Shown: positions 6,578 through 10,081 of the stretch, piece after piece
How the letters are laid out: each line of letters begins with the position of its first letter
Position numbering within the stretch: the first letter of the stretch is position 1
NCBI GenBank assembly: GCA_964639275.1
Contig: CAZXCQ010000229.1
Location: forward strand, 1-10,081
Direction: 5' to 3'
Source of the DNA: CAZXCQ01 sp964639275
GTDB lineage: Bacteria; Desulfobacterota; DSM-4660; Desulfatiglandales; Desulfatiglandaceae
Length of the DNA: 10,081 nucleotides
The notes under the pieces: model-generated
Told to the model about the DNA's origin: nothing
The model's input: the letters and a program-made list of their open reading frames with translations, nothing else
Databases searched by the model: none
Translations under genes and position numbers: made by a program

Positions 6578-6807
6578 AAATCAATCATTTTTGGTGCACC
6601 CCCTTATCATGGTTACGAGGTCTCTAGCAAAGGCAAAAACTTGGCGGTAAGTCTTTTATAACACAGCCGTATTTCAAAAAAAACCATAATCCTCGGACAT
6701 ATACTGCGTTTCGGTCCTGGATTTCAGCACGGCAATTGGGTAAAAACAAGCCTATCCGAGGGCACCGGCAAGAGCAGTTCCATAGATATTGCGGAGAGGT
6801 AACAGTC

Positions 6808-6892
6808 TAGCTTCTTGAAACCCGGGCAATGGGGATTCCGAACCCCCATTCCCCTGTCTCAATTCCAATTTTGAAGAAAGCTAAATTGATAC
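6808..6892. repeat. Palindromic repeat family B, best copy (MITE-like or REP-like)
   Basis: Outer arms TAGCTTCTTGAAA (6808-6820) and TTTTGAAGAAAGCTA (6869-6883) are imperfect inverted repeats. Inside, GGGcAATGGGG (6824-6834) pairs with CCCCATTcCCC (6844-6854) around a short loop. The right flank AAGAAAGCTAAATTGATAC (6874-6892) reappears exactly, inverted, at 10010-10028. Relatives of the core occur at 1702-1718. No coding capacity. Confidence 0.65.
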
Positions 6893-6989
6893 GCGGAGAG
6901 CAATATATAGTTCCCAGTCAAAAAGTCTTTCCTGTTTTTCCTGATATCTGATACTTGCAATCCATTTCTCTATGGCTTAGTCTCTCAAG

Positions 6990-7033
6990 GATCGCAAATC
7001 AGAGCCTTGCTTTGATTGACCCCTTTGCGGATC
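6990..7033 (+). promoter_or_regulatory. Imperfect stem-loop in the leader of the enoate reductase-like gene
   Basis: GATC-GCAAA (6990-6998) pairs with TTTGCGGATC (7024-7033) with one bulge, and AATCA (6997-7001) with TGATT (7013-7017). It ends about 90 bases before the ATG at 7125. It could be part of an operator or an mRNA leader structure; it matches no riboswitch I recognise. Confidence 0.25.
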
Positions 7034-7124
7034 ACAGAAATGGGACCTCAGCAGGGCCGGTGGGGGATCCTGTCATTGCTGGGGGCTCCCACAACAGAGA
7101 AATCACAAGGATCGGGAGGAAAAG

Positions 7125-9131
7125 ATGGAGTTCAAGAAGCTGTTTGAGCCGATTACCATCAACAAAGTCGAGATAAAGAATCGGATTGTGATGCCTTCTA
7201 TGGGTCTTGCCTATACCGGCAATTACTCATTTAATGAGAGATACAGGGCATTTTACCGCGAAAGGGCAAAGGGCGGTGTAGGCCTGATGACCATCGGACC
7301 GGTCGCCATAGACAAGGTGGGCAGCGCCCCCTTTATGCCCGGGCTTTTTGACGACAAGAATCTCCAGTCCCTAACGGACTTTTTGCACGAGCTCCACAAC
7401 GAGACAGATGCCGCACTGGGGACACAGCTTTTCCACGCCGGTCGATATTCCTTCTCTTTCCTGACCGGAACGACCCCCATAGCCCCTTCGGCCATCCCCA
7501 GCAGGCTGACACGGGAGACCCCCCGTGAGATGACCCATGAGGACATCGAGAAGGTAAAGGATGCATTTGGCAGCGCGGCCTCGAGGGCCAAAGCGGCCGG
7601 GTTCGACTATGTGGAGATCCTGGCCTGCACCGGCTACCTTATAAGCGAGTTCCTCTCCCCCCTCACCAACAAACGTACCGACAAATATGGCGGATCACTG
7701 GAGAACAGGATGCGCTTTGGGATTGAGGTCATCCAGAAGGTCAGGGAGGCGGTGGGCCATGAGGTCGCCCTGGGGATCAGGATCGCCGGAAATGACTTTA
7801 TGAAAGGGGGAAACACCAATATTGAGGCCGCCCGGTTCGCTGCCGAGGCCGAAAAGGCCGGGGTTGACGCCATAAATGTCACCGGTGGCTGGCATGAAAC
7901 CAATGTCCCCCAGCTCACCACCAACGTACCTCCTGGCGGCTTTGTCTACCTGGCCCGTGGGGTCAAGGAAAAGGTGGGCGTACCGGTCTTCGCCTCAAAC
8001 CGACTGGGAGATCCCCGTGTTGCTGAGAAGGCCCTGAGATCCGGGGCATGTGACATGATATGCTGGGGGAGACCCCTTCTTGCTGACCCGGAACTTCCCA
8101 ACAAGGTCAGGGAAGGGAGGATAAAAGAGATCATCCCCTGCATTGCCTGCAATCAGGGATGTTTTGATTCGATATTCTCCGGTGGCTCCGTGACCTGTAT
8201 CATGAATCCCCGGGTGGGCCGGGAAGATGAACTCAAGATAGAAGAGACCAAAAAGCCAAGGCGCGTCATGGTGGCCGGTGGAGGGCCGGCGGGTATGGAA
8301 TTCGCCCTCACCGCAGCTGCCAGAGGACATCATGTCACCCTTTATGAAAAGGAAGACCGCCTCGGAGGCCAGGTCAATCTTGCCAGGACCCCGCCGGGGA
8401 AGAGGGAATTTGAAAAGATCACCGACAGCATGAAAGATCGTATGGAACTCCAGGGGGTCAAGATAAACCTCAATACCCCCTTAACTCCCGAAATTGTAAA
8501 CGAAAATGCACCGGATGTCCTGGTGGTGGCTTCTGGGGCAAGACCCATGGCAATCAATGTCCCGGGCATGGATAAGCCCCATGCGGTGGGTGCCTGGGAC
8601 GTGCTCATGGAAAAGGTCTATGATATCGGCGAGAATGTTGTCGTCGTGGGTGGAAATGCCACCGGCTGTGAGACCGCCTATTTTGTCGCCTCGCTGGGGG
8701 CCCCGGACCCCGACACCTTTACATTCCTGATGTATCACGCCGCAGAAGACCCCCAGTATGCCCTGGGGCTTCTCCACACCCCCGGAAAAAAGATCACGGT
8801 CATCGACATGGTGCCGCGGCTCGCCGAAAATGTCGGCAGGACTGCTCGATGGTCGCTGATCAAGGGTCTGAGAGTAATGGGGGTAAAGCTCCGCCCCAAG
8901 ACCAGGCTCCTGGAGATCAAAGACAACTCTGTTGTGGTGGACACGGAGAAAGGAAAGACCGCCATCCCAGCCGATACGGTCATCCTGGCCATGGGCGCCC
9001 AATCGGTTGACGACCTTGCCAGGGCGATCAAGGGGAACGGGATCAAGGTCATTACCATTGGCGATGCCAAAGAGCCGAGGAAGCTCACCGAGGCCATAAG
9101 GGAGGGATTTGAAGAGGCCCTCAAGATCTAG
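7125..9131 (+). CDS. Old-yellow-enzyme/2-enoate reductase or 2,4-dienoyl-CoA reductase-like iron-sulfur flavoenzyme
   Basis: 668 residues, close to clostridial 2-enoate reductase (about 667) and E. coli FadH. Residues 1-330 are the FMN barrel: TQLFHAGR at 100-107, then a FadH-like GYLISEFLSP with Tyr171, KYGGSLENR at 187-195, and NVTGGWHE with His257; these two match the FadH proton donors. CIACNQGC plus Cys358 (Cys339, 342, 346, 358; CX2CX3CX11C) bind a 4Fe-4S cluster. The C-terminal half has an FAD fold (GGGPAG, 385-390) and an NAD(P) fold (GGNATGCE, 509-516). Electrons should flow NAD(P)H-FAD-FeS-FMN to an activated C=C bond. About 28 extra residues (525-552) sit inside the NAD fold, seen in other anaerobe homologues. 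GGGAGG lies five bases before the ATG. Candidate substrates are enoates, dienoyl-CoAs or bile-acid-like enones; the neighbours do not decide. Confidence 0.9.
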   Translation: MEFKKLFEPITINKVEIKNRIVMPSMGLAYTGNYSFNERYRAFYRERAKGGVGLMTIGPVAIDKVGSAPFMPGLFDDKNLQSLTDFLHELHNETDAALGTQLFHAGRYSFSFLTGTTPIAPSAIPSRLTRETPREMTHEDIEKVKDAFGSAASRAKAAGFDYVEILACTGYLISEFLSPLTNKRTDKYGGSLENRMRFGIEVIQKVREAVGHEVALGIRIAGNDFMKGGNTNIEAARFAAEAEKAGVDAINVTGGWHETNVPQLTTNVPPGGFVYLARGVKEKVGVPVFASNRLGDPRVAEKALRSGACDMICWGRPLLADPELPNKVREGRIKEIIPCIACNQGCFDSIFSGGSVTCIMNPRVGREDELKIEETKKPRRVMVAGGGPAGMEFALTAAARGHHVTLYEKEDRLGGQVNLARTPPGKREFEKITDSMKDRMELQGVKINLNTPLTPEIVNENAPDVLVVASGARPMAINVPGMDKPHAVGAWDVLMEKVYDIGENVVVVGGNATGCETAYFVASLGAPDPDTFTFLMYHAAEDPQYALGLLHTPGKKITVIDMVPRLAENVGRTARWSLIKGLRVMGVKLRPKTRLLEIKDNSVVVDTEKGKTAIPADTVILAMGAQSVDDLARAIKGNGIKVITIGDAKEPRKLTEAIREGFEEALKI

Positions 9132-9211
9132 GGTCCGTTCAACCGAAAAAAGTCTTGCGTCTTGGAAAAAGTAGTCGTAAAAGGATCAAAAGCCTGAAAG
9201 GGGGGAAACAC

Positions 9212-9853
9212 ATGAACAAGGGTCCGGGTGAAGAAATGAAAGATATCATGGAAGAGAGCCCCTTTGAAATGGGGTATGGTCCGGAAGGTCAGGACGTAGA
9301 ATACGACCGGCCATACCGAGAACCTGGAAGTCACAAAAAATCCCTCCTCCTCGGCGGTGCCGGTGTTCTCATCCTGATTATCCTTGTCATTATTTTCTTT
9401 GGAACCGGTAAAAGGACCGGCAGCAAGGACCTGATCTCCATAAGGGCGAAGCTCGACGAGGTCGGGCAGAGACTTATCCGCCTCGATGACATAGAGAACC
9501 GGATCGTTCTCCTGGAAAAGGCGGAAAGGGGGCTTCGGCAGACCGTATCGAGGCTGGAGATGGCTGGAAAATCGCTTGAGGGGCAAGTCGGCCAACTCTC
9601 ACAACGCTTTGACAGCCTAAGAAAGGGGGAGACCTCGCCCACTGGCAAGGCCCAGACCTCGAGGGCCGCCAAAGTAAAAGCGGTCTCCAAGGGAAAAGAC
9701 CGCTACTATGTGGTCCGCCGGGGAGACAGCCTTTACGGGATAGCCAGGAAGAACAACCTGTCAGTGGAAAAACTGTGCCGCCTCAATAAGATAAGCCTAA
9801 AACAGGCGATTCGGCCGGGCCAGAAACTCCTGATCGCTTCAGGCACCCGTTAA
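9212..9853 (+). CDS. Single-pass membrane protein with coiled coil and C-terminal LysM domain
   Basis: 213 residues. Residues 1-43 are polar and acidic and should face the cytoplasm. KKSLLLGGAGVLILIILVIIFF at about 42-63 is a transmembrane helix or uncleaved signal anchor. Residues 72-137 (SIRAKLDEVGQRLIRLDDIENRIVLLE and on) show the heptad pattern of a coiled coil. A Ser/Thr/Lys linker follows, then one LysM domain at 165-208 (YYVVRRGDSLYGIARKNN through RPGQKLLI). LysM binds peptidoglycan glycans, so the protein probably tethers the inner membrane to the wall; no enzymatic domain is present. The start is ATG 9212, preceded by GGGGGG six bases upstream; a TTG at 9155 in the same frame has no ribosome site. 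It lies 80 bases behind the enoate reductase-like gene with no terminator between, but shares no evident function. Confidence 0.85.
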   Translation: MNKGPGEEMKDIMEESPFEMGYGPEGQDVEYDRPYREPGSHKKSLLLGGAGVLILIILVIIFFGTGKRTGSKDLISIRAKLDEVGQRLIRLDDIENRIVLLEKAERGLRQTVSRLEMAGKSLEGQVGQLSQRFDSLRKGETSPTGKAQTSRAAKVKAVSKGKDRYYVVRRGDSLYGIARKNNLSVEKLCRLNKISLKQAIRPGQKLLIASGTR

Positions 9854-9972
9854 ACCCATTGCTTTACTCAGAGGTCTAAACCGCTCCCGATCCTGTCCCC
9901 TGTCTCCTTTTTTGTTTCTCGCACCGACTACCCGCTGGAACTCCGGGCGCCAGGGGACCCTCTGCAGGCACC

Positions 9973-10001
9973 TTGACACCCAATCGTATTCCCTCTATTT
10001 A
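9973..10001 (+). promoter_or_regulatory. Putative sigma70-type promoter at the right edge
   Basis: TTGACA at 9973-9978, a 17-base spacer, then TATTTA at 9996-10001 (four of six matches to TATAAT). It points toward a gene beyond the window. A copy of repeat B starts nine bases downstream. Confidence 0.45.
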
Positions 10002-10009
10002 CTGGAATA

Positions 10010-10081
10010 GTATCAATTTAGCTTTCTTGTAACTTCTCAAAAACCAGGGGATAAATCGATTGTGGTGTGGCATGGGGGTCT
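10010..10081 (+). repeat. Palindromic repeat family B, partial copy at the edge
   Basis: GTATCAATTTAGCTTTCTT (10010-10028) is the exact inverse of 6874-6892. Further on, the stretch contains AGGGG and ATGGGGGT in the same order and orientation as the inverted 6808-6892 copy, with a diverged middle. It is cut by the window end. Confidence 0.5.

Larger units (their letters stand above)
6585..7124. other. Gene-free divergent intergenic region
   Basis: About 540 bases (630 counting from the chosen start at 6494) between the minus-strand block and the plus-strand flavoenzyme. It must carry promoters for both directions, but no box pair is convincing. It holds the best copy of palindromic repeat B (6808-6892) and an imperfect stem-loop at 6990-7033. 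No open frame in it resembles a protein. The sequence is more AT-rich than its surroundings around 6640-6720, with an A-run at 6678-6685. Confidence 0.6.

Noticed and set aside
6495..6584. Upstream ATG (6584) extending the flavoprotein by 30 residues
   Set aside because: The extension is encoded by a GC-rich palindromic repeat; the family N-terminus starts at the ATG at 6494.
6006..6650. Plus-strand open frame of 214 codons opposite the flavoprotein gene
   Set aside because: Antisense to the conserved FAD, Cys-pair and NAD motifs and running into an intergenic repeat; no family resemblance.
6648..6680. Minus-strand TTGAAA plus TATAAA as the promoter of the seven-gene block
   Set aside because: Only 11 bases separate the boxes; no better partner for the TATAAA was found.
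6880..6916. TTGATA followed by TATATA/TATAGT as a promoter for the 7125 gene
   Set aside because: Spacing of 12-14 bases is too short for a sigma70 promoter, and the first box is part of the repeat.
8481..9002. Minus-strand open frame of 173 codons opposite the enoate reductase-like gene
   Set aside because: Lies wholly within a gene with strong domain evidence; composition is that of a shadow frame.
9155..9211. TTG start 19 codons before the LysM protein ATG
   Set aside because: No ribosome site, whereas ATG 9212 has a strong GGGGGG six bases upstream that would lie inside the longer form.

Overview
The window looks like a piece of chromosome from an anaerobic, deltaproteobacterium-like organism (Desulfobacterota or a relative). 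I infer this from the gene mix (an ArsS-type radical SAM enzyme, an anaerobe-style Fe-S ene-reductase, a zwf with an N-terminal extension) and from intergenic spaces full of short GC-rich palindromic repeats. No rRNA, tRNA, CRISPR array, transposase or phage gene is visible.

Layout. Seven genes lie head to tail on the minus strand from about 6494 down to the left edge. In transcription order they are: an internally deleted pyridine nucleotide-disulfide oxidoreductase (6494-5736), 6-phosphogluconate dehydrogenase gnd (5724-4804), glucose-6-phosphate dehydrogenase zwf (4777-3200), an AhpD/CMD-type peroxidase-like protein (3169-2837), an ArsS-like radical SAM protein (2682-1723), a TVP38/TMEM64 membrane protein (1420-743), and an alpha/beta hydrolase that runs off the window (649-1). 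The first four are spaced 11 to 30 bases apart and look like one operon. The last three are separated by 93 to 302 bases that carry repeats. A gene-free stretch of about 630 bases (6495-7124) separates this block from two plus-strand genes: a 668-residue 2-enoate reductase/2,4-dienoyl-CoA reductase-like flavoenzyme (7125-9131) and a single-pass membrane protein with a coiled coil and a LysM domain (9212-9853). The right edge holds a good sigma70-like promoter and a partial repeat copy.

How the genes may work together. zwf and gnd are the two NADPH-forming dehydrogenases of the oxidative pentose phosphate pathway; no lactonase gene lies between them. Directly behind them come the CMD protein and the ArsS-like enzyme, a pairing known from arsenosugar-type arsenic metabolism, then a TVP38 membrane protein, a family often found near mercuric-reductase-like flavoproteins such as the first gene of this block. 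I infer a metalloid/thiol redox cluster joined to an NADPH supply module.

The most unusual observation is the first gene of the block. Its two ends and its middle match a disulfide-reductase family, but two internal segments are missing in frame, including the central and dimerisation domains, while the C-terminal tail is kept. The second is a set of dispersed palindromic elements shared between distant intergenic regions of the window; some of them create false N-terminal extensions on neighbouring genes.
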